DNA of 28,218 nucleotides from QYOJ01 sp964642545 (GCA_964642545.1 CAZXQU010000040.1:1-28218), one strand, 5' to 3'; counted from the stretch's first letter, positions 1-8,352 are shown. The notes: generated from the letters alone by a model not told the origin. Numbers and translations are program-made.

Positions 1-1
1 A

Positions 2-382
2 GAGAGTAAGCGGATTGATAAATGGCTCTGGGAAGTGCGGGTATTCAAGACCCGCAACCAGGCTTCAATCGCATGCCGATCAGGGAGAGTGAAAATTGAT
101 GATCAGGTAGTAAAACCTTCACGTGAGTTAAAGCAGGGCGATCTGATTACTTTTCGCCAGGCTCCATTGACCCGAACCTTTCATGTACTGGATTTCCCAA
201 AAAATAGGATAAGCGCTAAACTGGTTTCAACCTATTTGGAAGATCTTACACCTGAAGAAGAGTTACAGAAGTTACAGATTGTCAAGGAGATAAATTATGA
301 ATTCAGGGATAGAGGAGTCGGACGTCCTACAAAAAGGCAGCGTCGGGATATTGAAGAATTGAAAAAACACTGGAAAGAGTAA
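2..382 (+). CDS. S4-domain RNA-binding protein, Hsp15-like (5' end outside window)
   Basis: The reading frame is open from base 2, so the true start lies upstream of the window; the first visible residues ESKRIDKWLWEVRVFKTR are the classic opening of the S4/Hsp15 fold. A GTG at base 35 is in frame but would cut through the S4 core, so it is not the start. The S4 domain covers roughly visible residues 3-60 (the ACRSGRVKI segment is the RNA-contact hairpin), followed by a basic tail (RRDIEELKKHWKE) as in Hsp15. Hsp15 (HslR) binds free 50S subunits carrying a stalled peptidyl-tRNA and helps recycle them; that role is known for the family and inferred here. The next gene, TonB, starts 3 bases after the stop, so the two are probably co-transcribed, but they have no obvious functional link. 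Confidence 0.85.
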   Translation, partial: ESKRIDKWLWEVRVFKTRNQASIACRSGRVKIDDQVVKPSRELKQGDLITFRQAPLTRTFHVLDFPKNRISAKLVSTYLEDLTPEEELQKLQIVKEINYEFRDRGVGRPTKRQRRDIEELKKHWKE

Positions 383-384
383 AA

Positions 385-1170
385 ATGATGCGTAAGGGGA
401 TACGAACAGAATCACTTACAGAGCTTGTTTTCCGGAATCGAAACAGGGATTACGGCTCCTATCAGCTACGGAGACAATACCTTAAAACACTTGTCATCTC
501 TGTTGGTGCCGGAATATCGCTCTTTCTCCTTTTTGTGCTCATCCCCTTTTTTATTTACCTAATCCGGGATATCAGAGCAGATCTCGATATAGCTTACATC
601 TATGAGGTAGAGTATATTCCATTTGTCCCTCCCGCAGATACTGAGTTGTTGGATATGGCGAAAGCGCATGCATTCCCACAGGTAGAGAAACAACTGGCAC
701 CAGTCATAACCGAAACCGAACCTTTAGAGCAGGAGATGAAACCCGTTCAGGAGGAGGTTGAGATCAATGAAGAGAAACCGGAAGAAACAGATACCTCCTC
801 CTATGGCACTGGAGGCGAATCGGCAGGCTGGCAGGCGAATACCGATACAACTCTCGCAACAACCATTGATGTCTACCCACGCTATCCAGGGGGTGAAGAT
901 GCACGGCTCTATTACTTGAGAAGGCATGTGTCCTATCCTAAAGTGGCTGTTGATAAAGGCATTCAGGGTGTTGTGATGGTGGTCTTTGTTGTGGAGGCCG
1001 ACGGATCTGTCACCAACGTAAAACTCCTGCAGGGAATTGGGGGAGGGTGTGATGACGAAGCGGTTCGTGTAACCCGTGAAATGCCAAAATGGAGCCCTGG
1101 CAAGCGAAGCGGCCGCTCCGTTAGGGTAATGGTGAAGATGCCGATTGTATTTGGGATCCCCAAAAAATAA
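385..1170 (+). CDS. Energy transducer TonB
   Basis: A 261-residue TonB-family protein that carries proton-motive energy from ExbB/ExbD to outer-membrane TonB-dependent receptors. The N-terminal cytoplasmic stretch ELVFRNRNRDYGSYQLR is the signature of Bacteroidota TonB proteins. One membrane helix follows (about residues 31-55), then a Pro/Glu-rich periplasm-spanning linker (about 95-150), then the C-terminal TonB domain (about 163-258) with the YPKVAVDKGIQGVVMV strand, the ADGSV turn and the ACD-like GGGCDDEAVRV helix ending in MPKWSPG. ExbB and ExbD are not in the window. The start is the first of two adjacent ATGs, 3 bases after the S4 gene; the A-rich junction carries no strong ribosome site. 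Family assignment is firm; which receptors it serves cannot be told. Confidence 0.93.
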   Translation: MMRKGIRTESLTELVFRNRNRDYGSYQLRRQYLKTLVISVGAGISLFLLFVLIPFFIYLIRDIRADLDIAYIYEVEYIPFVPPADTELLDMAKAHAFPQVEKQLAPVITETEPLEQEMKPVQEEVEINEEKPEETDTSSYGTGGESAGWQANTDTTLATTIDVYPRYPGGEDARLYYLRRHVSYPKVAVDKGIQGVVMVVFVVEADGSVTNVKLLQGIGGGCDDEAVRVTREMPKWSPGKRSGRSVRVMVKMPIVFGIPKK

Positions 1171-1191
1171 GGGCGACCCACCGGGTCGCCC
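1171..1191 (-). terminator. Rho-independent terminator, 9-bp perfect stem
   Basis: GGGCGACCC at 1171-1179 and its exact complement at 1183-1191 form a 9-bp stem with a 3-base loop, between two convergent genes. Read on the minus strand it is followed by TTATTTTTT, so it should end the small secreted-protein gene at 1214-1450. On the plus strand the tail is not T-rich, but the hairpin may also protect the tonB transcript. Confidence 0.8.
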
Positions 1192-1213
1192 TTACACTAT
1201 TGAGGCATCATTA

Positions 1214-1450
1214 TTATTTCTTACCAGGATCTGTTTTTGCAGGCTTTGCGGCTGGTTTGCCGTGTGAACAGCATGAGCTTGAGGTCTTGGCTTTGGAACA
1301 CTCTGTTTTCTTAGCGCAATCAGTCTTTGATTTGTCAGTCTGTTCTGTCTTTGCAGGTTCGTTTGTCTTGACAGGCTTTTGAGGCTCCTGAGCAAATGTC
1401 AACCCAACGATAAATAAAAATGAGGTGATTAAAATAGCTGCTTTTTTCAT
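1214..1450 (-). CDS. Small secreted Lys/Cys-rich protein, unknown function
   Basis: A 78-residue protein with a clear signal peptide (MKKAAILITSFLFIVGLTFA, cleavage likely before Q21). The mature part is about 58 residues of low complexity rich in Lys, Thr, Pro and Ala, with Cys at 45, 51, 60 and 61 and a His at 63 (SSSCCSHGKPAAKP). The Cys/His cluster could bind a metal or form disulfides; this is inference. It is a single-gene unit: a -7-like TATATTTG lies 49 bases upstream and a strong terminator follows. I recognise no family. Composition is biased, so homology searches will be unreliable, but the signal peptide, promoter and terminator together make a real gene likely. Confidence 0.72.
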   Translation of the reverse strand: MKKAAILITSFLFIVGLTFAQEPQKPVKTNEPAKTEQTDKSKTDCAKKTECSKAKTSSSCCSHGKPAAKPAKTDPGKK

Positions 1451-1498
1451 GATATTTCAAATTTAGTGGTTATATTTTTAGAATCATTTTAGACAACG

Positions 1499-1506
1499 CA
1501 AATATA
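1499..1506 (-). promoter_or_regulatory. Candidate Bacteroidota -7 element (TATATTTG)
   Basis: On the minus strand this reads TATATTTG, a full match to TAnnTTTG, the -7 element used by the Bacteroidota primary sigma factor. It lies 48 bases before the start of the small secreted protein at 1450. No clean TTTG at the -33 spacing was seen; a TTTTCG sits about 16 bases upstream. Confidence 0.4.
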
Positions 1507-1549
1507 TGAATAAAAGTACATACGAAAATTAGAAAAAGATTAAAAAATG

Positions 1550-3436
1550 TTAATCTGTTCTTTCCCCTCCATAAATCGCCTCTTTGATGATTGAAAGAAA
1601 CGCTGCTTTTTCAAACGGTTTGGCAATGTAATGGGTACATCCCCCGTCAAGCAGTTTCTCCCTGTCACCAAGCATCGTATAACCAGTTACTGCGATGATA
1701 GGAATGTCTTCATATCCCGGGATGGCTTTGATCTTTTTCGTCACTTCGATTCCATCAATACCCGATCCCAGATGGATATCCATCAACACTGCATCATACC
1801 TCTTCTGCATGGCCATTTTTACCGCAGTTTTTCCTTCGTAGGCATGTTCCATCTCGTACCCTGGTTTCAGGAAGAGTTCTATCAGGTTTCTATTGATCAT
1901 GTTGTCCTCTACAAGCAGTAAAAGAGGCAGGTCTCTCTTTTTTTCTCCCGGAGTGGCCCGCAACGAATGATTGATCTCTTTCGGGTTGAGTGAGAGTTGC
2001 TTCTCTGTTTTCACGGATGGAAGCCATATGGTGAAGGTAGTCCCTTTCCCAGGTGAGCTATTCACTGAGATCTTACCACTCATCAGTTCACAGATCTTCT
2101 TACTGATTGTCAAGCCCAGGCCACTTCCCTGGAATTTACGGTCGTACCCTTCGCTTTCCTGTCGGAACTCCTGAAAGATCATGTCAAAGAACTGTTGTTC
2201 AATGCCAATACCGGTATCCTCAACTTCAATCGTCTGCCATTGCATGTGATCTTGAGTTACTGTTTTTGCCCGGATAGTAATCCCACCTTTTTGGGTAAAT
2301 TTCACTGCATTATCAAAGATCTGCAGGAAGAGTTGTTTGAACAGTTGGAGATCGGTATATACGATGAACTCTGCCGGAAGTTCCATCTTCAATGAGATCT
2401 TTTTTTCCTGAATAGGATCCTCAAAAGATTGGCAGACTTTCTTTATTGCACTTACAAGATCAAGGTGTTTAAAGACCATTGTTACTTTGCCTGCCTGCAG
2501 TTGCGAAAGGGTAATGATTGAGTTTAACGTTGACATCAGCCTTCTACCCGAAAGATAGATGTTCTCAACCATCGGCAAATACTCAGTGTTTTTCAGGTCC
2601 TCCTGCAGAAGCTCAGAAAATCCAAGAATTCCATTTAAAGGAGTCCGTAGTTCATGGCTGATATTGGATAGGATAGATGATTTAAGTCGGTCCGACTCCT
2701 CTGCCTTCTCTTTTGCCAGGATCAGCTGTTGCTCATAATTCTTTTTCTCAGTGATGTCGCGGGCAACCATGAAGAGATAATCTTCTCCTAGCAGACTCAC
2801 AAGTTTCCCGCTTACCTGTATCTGGATCTGTTTGTTATCTTTTCTTCTCCAGGATGTTTCGATATCGTGAAATTCCTTCAGGTCGTTTTCCTTGATGAAC
2901 CTACGTCCCGATGTCTCCAGGATCTCCTCCCTGGAATGCCCAAGCATATCCAACGCAGCCTGGTTCGCATCCACTATGCTGAGGTCGGCATGGCGGATTA
3001 GTAAGATAGCGTCATGTGCCGTTTCAAATACTGCATGGTACTTGATCTCACTGCGCCGTATGGTTTCCCGGGTTTTTACCATCCGTTTCGTGATACGTAC
3101 CAAAAGTTCATCGAAATCAATGGGCTTGGTGATGTAGTCGTCTGCCCCGAGGGTCATCCCATACAAGATATCTTCCCGTTCTGCTTTCGCTGTCAGAAAG
3201 ATGAAAGGAATCAGAGATGTATTAACATCACTTTTCAGTTTCTCGAAGGCTTCATACCCATTCATCTTTGGCATGAAGATGTCACACAGGATGAGCTCGG
3301 GCAGCTCTTTCGCTGCCAGCTCTACCCCCTGTTTTCCGTTCACTGCCATGATGACCTCCATTCCCTCCTCCTGAAGAAATTCAGTAAGGCTCTCTAAAAG
3401 AATGGGGTCATCTTCAATAATCAGAATCTTGCTCAT
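1550..3436 (-). CDS. Hybrid histidine kinase: REC-PAS-HisKA-HATPase-REC
   Basis: A 628-residue soluble two-component protein. The first receiver domain (1-120) has the acidic pair ED at 8-9, phosphoacceptor D52 (LILCDIFMP) and K104. A PAS domain follows (about 128-235), then a HisKA domain with H261 (SNISHELRTPLNGI), an HATPase with N376 (DNAVKF), DTGIGI at 407-412 and GSGLGL at 437-442, and a C-terminal receiver (about 503-620) with D553 (AVLMDIHLG). The start chosen is the ATG at 3436 (MSKILIIEDD), because the receiver begins there; an in-frame start 21 codons upstream adds only non-domain sequence. It overlaps the 3' end of the kinase at 3414-4547 by 23 bases, so the two are translated from one message and should form one phosphorelay. 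No DNA-binding output domain is present, so the final output is probably by protein contact or phosphotransfer. Partner and stimulus are unknown. Confidence 0.9.
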   Translation of the reverse strand: MSKILIIEDDPILLESLTEFLQEEGMEVIMAVNGKQGVELAAKELPELILCDIFMPKMNGYEAFEKLKSDVNTSLIPFIFLTAKAEREDILYGMTLGADDYITKPIDFDELLVRITKRMVKTRETIRRSEIKYHAVFETAHDAILLIRHADLSIVDANQAALDMLGHSREEILETSGRRFIKENDLKEFHDIETSWRRKDNKQIQIQVSGKLVSLLGEDYLFMVARDITEKKNYEQQLILAKEKAEESDRLKSSILSNISHELRTPLNGILGFSELLQEDLKNTEYLPMVENIYLSGRRLMSTLNSIITLSQLQAGKVTMVFKHLDLVSAIKKVCQSFEDPIQEKKISLKMELPAEFIVYTDLQLFKQLFLQIFDNAVKFTQKGGITIRAKTVTQDHMQWQTIEVEDTGIGIEQQFFDMIFQEFRQESEGYDRKFQGSGLGLTISKKICELMSGKISVNSSPGKGTTFTIWLPSVKTEKQLSLNPKEINHSLRATPGEKKRDLPLLLLVEDNMINRNLIELFLKPGYEMEHAYEGKTAVKMAMQKRYDAVLMDIHLGSGIDGIEVTKKIKAIPGYEDIPIIAVTGYTMLGDREKLLDGGCTHYIAKPFEKAAFLSIIKEAIYGGERTD

Positions 3437-4547
3437 ATTCCGTTGTTTTTGATGACCTAATAGGGACACTAACATAGAACGTGGCCCCTTCATTAACACG
3501 ACTTTTCACACGGATTGATCCTTTTAAGAGATCCACACATCGTTTTACAATTGGCATACCCAAACCTGTTCCCGGAAACCCATCGCTGTTGCTGCATCTG
3601 TGAAATGGCTGATACAGCTGGTCGAGGTCACGTTCGGGGATGCCAATTCCCTGATCTGCGACAATCAGTTGGATGTGGTTGTTGTCCCGTGCAATAGTCA
3701 CCCTGACAGGCTTTTCCTCAGGGCTGAATTTTCCGGCATTGGAGAGCAAATGAGAGAGGATTTGCCGGAGAAGTTCTTTATCACTGTAGATGTCATCTTC
3801 ACCTCGCTCGATATGGAGTTCCAGCTGTACGGGCAATTCGGAACTCTTTCGGAGATCTTCGATGACTTCATTAATAAATTCATTTATCTGTATGACTTCA
3901 GGATTCACTTTGAGGCTCTCACTTTGATCTTTTGAAATCAGGGTTACCTCCTCAAGTAGCGTGATCATTTTTTTAATTGCCTCCTGGATGCGTCTCAGCA
4001 CCTTTGCTTTCTTATCCGGGAGCCACTTCTTCTCATACTTACTCAGCAGTTGAACATTGCTGGAGATGGCCGAAATAGGCGTCCTGAATTCATGGGAGAC
4101 CAGGGAGATGAAATGTGATTTCAACTGGTTAAGTTCCTTCTGTTTTGAAAGCATCCTGGAGATCTCCGCTTCAGATAGAGCAACTGACTCAAGCGCCTGA
4201 CTCTTCTCTTTCATCAAAGTACCAAGCTCTTTTCGCTGCACAAAGAAACGTTGTAAAAGAGTGCTGATTTTCCCTATTTCATCTCTACGGTGTGCGAGCA
4301 CGTCAACAAGATCAGGCTTGTTGAGCGCAAGCGCCCGCGCAATCCGGTTCAATGGCTTGATGATCCAATAATGAGTTACCAGAACAAATAAGCCAATCAA
4401 GAGAACGAAACGGGCAATGGAGAGATATGTCCAAAGGTAAATCGGCAACCATCCGACCACTTCACTACGGAACAAAAATAGGTTCGGAACAATGGTAATC
4501 GCGAAGGCTATCAGGAAGATGATCAGAAATTTATACTGTATCTTCAT
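3414..4547 (-). CDS. Membrane sensor histidine kinase
   Basis: A 377-residue kinase with two N-terminal membrane helices (about 6-26 and 41-61) flanking only about 14 periplasmic residues, too few for a ligand-binding domain. A HAMP-like region (about 58-110, starting WIIKPLNRI), a coiled coil, HisKA with H152 (VSHEFRTPISA) and an HATPase domain follow: N270 (LLSNAGKFSP), DQGIGIP at 298-304, GTGLGM at 326-331. With so little outside the membrane, it probably senses within the membrane or takes its signal from a partner. It is the first gene of a two-gene unit with the hybrid kinase and likely initiates the relay. A -7-like TAACTTTG lies 26 bases upstream of the start. Confidence 0.9.
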   Translation of the reverse strand: MKIQYKFLIIFLIAFAITIVPNLFLFRSEVVGWLPIYLWTYLSIARFVLLIGLFVLVTHYWIIKPLNRIARALALNKPDLVDVLAHRRDEIGKISTLLQRFFVQRKELGTLMKEKSQALESVALSEAEISRMLSKQKELNQLKSHFISLVSHEFRTPISAISSNVQLLSKYEKKWLPDKKAKVLRRIQEAIKKMITLLEEVTLISKDQSESLKVNPEVIQINEFINEVIEDLRKSSELPVQLELHIERGEDDIYSDKELLRQILSHLLSNAGKFSPEEKPVRVTIARDNNHIQLIVADQGIGIPERDLDQLYQPFHRCSNSDGFPGTGLGMPIVKRCVDLLKGSIRVKSRVNEGATFYVSVPIRSSKTTEYEQDSDY

Positions 4548-4573
4548 GGTTTATTTAGCCCGAAAAATATATT

Positions 4574-4581
4574 CAAAGTTA
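4574..4581 (-). promoter_or_regulatory. Candidate Bacteroidota -7 element (TAACTTTG)
   Basis: The minus strand reads TAACTTTG, matching TAnnTTTG, 26 bases before the start of the histidine kinase at 4547. This predicts a short leader and a single promoter for the kinase-hybrid pair. No -33 TTTG at normal spacing was found. Confidence 0.42.
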
Positions 4582-4699
4582 TTCTATAAAAGCCCATTTT
4601 CCTAATGAAATAAAGGTTTTTTCGTAACTGTCAATAGAATCAGGACAGGTATGTCTGATTTGAAAGTAACTGTGAGATAGGGTTTATTGAAATGGAGGG

Positions 4700-5152
4700 T
4701 TACTCCCTGCTTTTTGAATCGATAATGATGGTTACAGGTCCATCGTTTACCAATGAGACTTCCATCATCGCCCCAAAATCCCCTGTTTGAATCGTTTTCC
4801 CAAGTAGGGTTTCGAGGCTCCTGATAAATTGGTTGTACAGCGGTATTGCTGTTTCATGCCTTGCCGCCCGGATATACGAAGGACGGTTCCCCTTTTTCGT
4901 GCTGGCATGAAGAGTGAACTGACTGACCACGATAATATCTCCTCCTGTTTCCGAAATACAACGGTTCATCACCCCTGTCTCATCCGGGAATACGCGTAAC
5001 CGGATGACTTTGCCCGTTAACCATTCAATATCATCCTGAGTATCTGCATCTTCGATTCCAACAAAAAGCAGAAGCCCCTTGTTGATAGAGGCAACAGTTT
5101 TTCTATCGATTGTCACAGAAGCCTGTGAGACACGTTGAAGGACAATGCGCAT
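4700..5152 (-). CDS. dtd: D-aminoacyl-tRNA deacylase
   Basis: A 150-residue protein of the usual length for DTD. It removes D-amino acids (and glycine from mischarged tRNA-Ala) from tRNA in the cytoplasm. Family marks: MRIVLQRVSQASVTID at the N terminus, the SQFTLHAS strand and KKGNRPSYIRAA (the Gly-Pro motif region of the active site is here and in the next motif), and EVSLVNDGPVTI near the C terminus with the conserved NDGPVT. The start at 5152 is set by this N terminus; another ATG 5 bases upstream (5155-5157) is out of frame. It is divergent from pdxJ with 68 bases between the starts. Confidence 0.95.
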   Translation of the reverse strand: MRIVLQRVSQASVTIDRKTVASINKGLLLFVGIEDADTQDDIEWLTGKVIRLRVFPDETGVMNRCISETGGDIIVVSQFTLHASTKKGNRPSYIRAARHETAIPLYNQFIRSLETLLGKTIQTGDFGAMMEVSLVNDGPVTIIIDSKSRE

Positions 5153-5199
5153 TTCATGTTACTTAGTACGAATTTCGATGACGAATTTAACATTTTCCT

Positions 5200-5207
5200 T
5201 AGATTTG
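5200..5207 (+). promoter_or_regulatory. Candidate -7 element (TAGATTTG) for pdxJ
   Basis: TAGATTTG matches TAnnTTTG and lies 13 bases before the pdxJ start, implying a very short leader of about 7 bases. No TTTG at the expected -33 spacing; the nearest candidate is TTTC at 5173-5176. Confidence 0.38.
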
Positions 5208-5220
5208 CAAAAATGTAACC

Positions 5221-5937
5221 ATGACAAAGCTCAGTGTCAATATCAATAAGATCGCTACCCTACGGAATGCCCGCGGAGGAAACCAACCCGATTTACTTAA
5301 GGCAGCTTTTGATTGCGAACGGTTTGGCGCAGAGGGAATAACCGTCCATCCCCGACCCGACGAGCGCCATATTCGTTACCGTGATGTTCTTGACCTGAAG
5401 CCAATTGTCACTACTGAGTTCAACATTGAAGGTTATCCGTCCCAAGCCTTTATAAATCTGGTATTGGGAGTAAAACCGGCTCAGGTTACACTTGTTCCGG
5501 ATCCTCCGGAGGCTATTACTTCTAATGCGGGATGGGATACAGTCACAAATCAAATTTTCTTACAGGAGGTGATTGGGGAATTCAGGCGAAATGGCATCCG
5601 AACATCTATCTTCGTTGAAACCGACCTCAAAATGATTGAGCATGCATTCTCTACAGGCACTGACCGGGTCGAGCTCTACACTGAGGCGTATGCGGAGCAA
5701 TACCCTTCAGGCCGGGAGGAGGCAATCCAACCCTTCATTTCTGCTGCAAAACTTGCCGGGGAACTGGGATTGGGACTCAATGCCGGCCATGACTTAAGTC
5801 TCGAAAATCTTAAATATTTTCATCAGGAAATTCCTGGCCTCCTGGAAGTATCGATTGGACATGCCCTTATCTGCGACGCCCTCTATTTTGGTCTGGAGAA
5901 TACGATTCAATTGTATTTAAGACAGTTGATAGATTAA
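5221..5937 (+). CDS. pdxJ: Pyridoxine 5'-phosphate synthase
   Basis: A 238-residue TIM-barrel enzyme of normal family length. PdxJ condenses 1-deoxy-D-xylulose 5-phosphate with 3-amino-2-oxopropyl phosphate, the last ring-closing step of DXP-dependent vitamin B6 synthesis. Visible family motifs: LSVNINKIATLRNARGG (start of strand 1), GITVHPRPDERHIR (substrate and phosphate contacts), VELYTEAYA with the conserved Glu, GLNAGHDLSLENL with the catalytic His, and EVSIGHALICDAL (phosphate-binding loop). It stands alone; the other B6 genes are not in the window. B6 matters locally because the KamA-family enzyme at 22069-23343 needs PLP, but there is no sign of co-regulation. Confidence 0.97.
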   Translation: MTKLSVNINKIATLRNARGGNQPDLLKAAFDCERFGAEGITVHPRPDERHIRYRDVLDLKPIVTTEFNIEGYPSQAFINLVLGVKPAQVTLVPDPPEAITSNAGWDTVTNQIFLQEVIGEFRRNGIRTSIFVETDLKMIEHAFSTGTDRVELYTEAYAEQYPSGREEAIQPFISAAKLAGELGLGLNAGHDLSLENLKYFHQEIPGLLEVSIGHALICDALYFGLENTIQLYLRQLID

Positions 5938-6038
5938 TTAACATTTCAAGCACCAATAATCAACTATCAAAATTAAAATAAATTTCAAGGTTCAAATTCC
6001 AATTTCCAAATCATAGATTACAGAAACTCTAAACTCTG
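5938..6038. other. AT-rich low-complexity intergenic spacer
   Basis: Between pdxJ and the dipeptidase. It consists mainly of degenerate short units of the CAAATTCCAA / AATTTCAA type, a kind of low-complexity spacer common in Bacteroidota genomes. No convincing promoter, terminator hairpin or small ORF was found. Confidence 0.5.
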
Positions 6039-7277
6039 ATGATAAAACCAACTATTCTGCTTTTCTGTTTTATATTCTTCTTTTTTAATCTTTATGCTGA
6101 GAATTCAGATTCGAAGAGGCTAGAGCGCAAAGCGAAGAAGATCCACAACCACATCCTTACCCTCGATTCGCATAACGATACTCCTTTGCTGATGGTCCGA
6201 CCTGGTTTCGACTGGAGTGAGCGCCATGACCCGAAAACTGATCGTTCGCGTGTAGATCTTGTCAGGATGGAGGAGGGTGGTCTGGATGGTGCTTTCTTTG
6301 CAGTTTTTGTTGGTCAGGGTCCCCGTACTCCCGAAGGTAATGAAGCGGCAAAACAGAAAGCCTTATTGGTAATGGACACATTACTGAATGCGATTCATCG
6401 TAACGCTGATAAAATAGGACTGGCCTTGACCCCTGATGATGCCTACATGCTTGATAGTCAGGGGAAACGGATAGCTTTTATCGGAGTCGAGAACGGATAT
6501 CCGGTTGGTCGTGATCTTGGCATGATACAGAGACTCTACGACAAAGGTGCTCGCTATATTACACTTGTTCACACAAAGAACAACGATATCTGTGACTCGT
6601 CAACCGATACGCTTGCTTATAGTGGTTTGAGCGTGTTTGGAAACGAAGTGGTTGCAATGATGAATCGGTTGGGTATGATGATCGATGTTTCGCATGCCTC
6701 CGATTCCTCCTTTTATGATATTCTTCAGTTCACCCAGTCCCCAATCCTGGCTTCTCACTCGTGTGCCCGGGCCTTGTGCGACAATCCCCGAAACCTGAAT
6801 GATGATGAACTGCGTGCCTTGGCAAAAAACGGCGGAGTTATCCAGATGTGTATCCTGAGCGATTATGTAAAAACACCTGCTCCAAACCCCGAGCGCGATT
6901 CTGCGAGGGCGGCCGTGAGAGAGAAGTTCCGGAATTTTGATGACCTCAGTGATGAAGAGATGAAACAGGCACATAAAGAGTGGTATGCCATTGAAGACCA
7001 ATTTCCGCGAGAGCTGGCAACGGTTAGTGATGTGGTAGACCATATCGATCATATCGTTGAAGTGGCGGGGATTGATCATGTTGGCATCGGAACTGATTTT
7101 GATGGTGGAGGTGGAGTTACCGGATGCTATGACGTATCTGAGATGGGGAACATAACTCTGGAGCTGGTGAAGAGGGGATACTCCAAAAAGGATATCCAGA
7201 AGATCTGGAGTGGGAACCTGATGAGGGTTATGAATGAGAATATCAAGGTAGCACAGCTGATCGCTCAAAAGAGGTGA
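6039..7277 (+). CDS. Secreted membrane-dipeptidase family (M19) peptidase
   Basis: A 412-residue zinc dipeptidase of the renal-dipeptidase family (M19), which hydrolyses dipeptides including L-D and beta-lactam-like substrates. The N terminus (MIKPTILLFCFIFFFFNLYA) is a signal peptide, so it acts in the periplasm or outside. Metal-binding and active-site motifs are present: SHNDTP (H45, D47), FIGVENGYPVG (bridging Glu), DVSHASDSSFYDI and ASHSCARALCDNPRN (two His), and GIGTDFDGGGG. Length fits the family. It is followed after 4 bases by the PrsW-like protease. A role in peptide or peptidoglycan-fragment use is likely but not shown. Confidence 0.93.
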   Translation: MIKPTILLFCFIFFFFNLYAENSDSKRLERKAKKIHNHILTLDSHNDTPLLMVRPGFDWSERHDPKTDRSRVDLVRMEEGGLDGAFFAVFVGQGPRTPEGNEAAKQKALLVMDTLLNAIHRNADKIGLALTPDDAYMLDSQGKRIAFIGVENGYPVGRDLGMIQRLYDKGARYITLVHTKNNDICDSSTDTLAYSGLSVFGNEVVAMMNRLGMMIDVSHASDSSFYDILQFTQSPILASHSCARALCDNPRNLNDDELRALAKNGGVIQMCILSDYVKTPAPNPERDSARAAVREKFRNFDDLSDEEMKQAHKEWYAIEDQFPRELATVSDVVDHIDHIVEVAGIDHVGIGTDFDGGGGVTGCYDVSEMGNITLELVKRGYSKKDIQKIWSGNLMRVMNENIKVAQLIAQKR

Positions 7278-7281
7278 CCGG

Positions 7282-8283
7282 ATGAAAATTATTGTAAGCC
7301 TCATACCGGTTTTACTGTTTCTCGTGTTATTGCTCTCCTTCGATAGCCTGCGACTTGTAAACCGATTGGTGTTAACAATCTGTCTTTTATGGGGATGTGT
7401 AGCAGCCTCTTTGAGCATGATAGGAAATACCCTGGTTTCAGAAGCCTTCCATCTCTCTTTTGATACGCTTTCACGATACGTGGCACCATTTACAGAGGAG
7501 ATCCTTAAGATGGTCATCCTCCTCCTGTTGATTTCCCGGCATCGTATAGGGTTCGCTATTGATGCTGCTATCTATGGATTCGCCGTAGGCTCAGGCTTTG
7601 CCTTCTCTGAAAACCTCATCTATCTCCTTCAACTTGGCCCCGATCAAGCGAATCTTTGGGTCTGGATTTCACGTGGTGTTGGTACAGCTATTATGCATGG
7701 GGGCGCAACCGCTATCGCCGGTATTATCCTCGTAAACAGACTCACCGACTCACGGAGACTCTTTCAGCCGTTCCTCCTTGCCCTGGTTGTTACTTACTTC
7801 ATCCATGGATTGTACAATGCATTTCTAATCTCCCCGATCATCTCTGCACTGGCAGTTATCATTCTTGTCCCATTGATGCTGGTGATTGTCTTCAGGTTTG
7901 GAGAACGGAACCTCAAGAACTGGATGGATGTCGGGATGGATGCTGAAGTGAGCCTGCTTCTGATGATCAACAGGGGGAAATTCTCCAAAACACGGGCCAG
8001 TGAGTACCTGATGTCGGTAAAAGATCACTTTCCAAAGGAGGTAGTGGTAGATATCTATTGTTTCATGGCTCTTTACCTCGAACTCTCTGTCAAAGCAAAA
8101 GGCCTGATGTTGTTAAAGGAGAATGAACTCCCTCTCCCGATGGATCCGGAAATCATGGATAAACTTACTGAACTGGATCATCTGCGAAAACGTATTGGAA
8201 AGGCGGGACTCCTTGTACTTCGTCCTATTCTCCGGATGGATCGCAGCGATATCTGGGCGCTGTCTATTTTAAAACCGGATTGA
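7282..8283 (+). CDS. PrsW-family intramembrane metalloprotease
   Basis: A 333-residue multi-pass membrane protein with PrsW family hallmarks: TEEILK (EExxK, residues 72-76), FAFSEN (FxxxEN, 106-111), MHGG (H139) and FIHGLYNAF, spread over about seven membrane helices in the first 210 residues. PrsW of Bacillus cleaves the anti-sigma factor RsiW. Here a cytoplasmic C-terminal extension of about 120 residues (after VFRFGERNLKNWMDVG) lacks recognisable motifs. The start has a good ribosome site (AGAGGTG) and lies 4 bases after the M19 peptidase, so they form an operon. No anti-sigma factor or ECF sigma gene is nearby, so the substrate is unknown. Confidence 0.88.
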   Translation: MKIIVSLIPVLLFLVLLLSFDSLRLVNRLVLTICLLWGCVAASLSMIGNTLVSEAFHLSFDTLSRYVAPFTEEILKMVILLLLISRHRIGFAIDAAIYGFAVGSGFAFSENLIYLLQLGPDQANLWVWISRGVGTAIMHGGATAIAGIILVNRLTDSRRLFQPFLLALVVTYFIHGLYNAFLISPIISALAVIILVPLMLVIVFRFGERNLKNWMDVGMDAEVSLLLMINRGKFSKTRASEYLMSVKDHFPKEVVVDIYCFMALYLELSVKAKGLMLLKENELPLPMDPEIMDKLTELDHLRKRIGKAGLLVLRPILRMDRSDIWALSILKPD

Positions 8284-8306
8284 TTTTTTCATTACTTTTA
8301 TAGTCT

Positions 8307-8334
8307 GTACAGTCGCGATTAATTGCGGCTCTGC
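8307..8334. repeat. Decayed copy of the GTAGAGACG-type palindromic repeat
   Basis: The 28 bases from 8307 read as an imperfect palindrome with core GCGATTAATTGC and ends GTACAG / CTCTGC. Its layout parallels the intact palindrome at 13140-13177, whose arms are GTAGAGACG and CGTCTCTAC. I recall a widespread bacterial repeat of this design with a GCGATTAATCGC core; against that remembered form about five positions differ. It lies just upstream of the gene at 8353. Confidence 0.45.
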
Positions 8335-8352
8335 CATTTAAATGAACGAAAC

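Noticed and set aside
6600..7517. 305-codon open frame on the minus strand
   Set aside because: It lies antisense to the M19 dipeptidase and PrsW genes, whose motifs are clear; its translation shows no domain and has the odd composition of a shadow frame.
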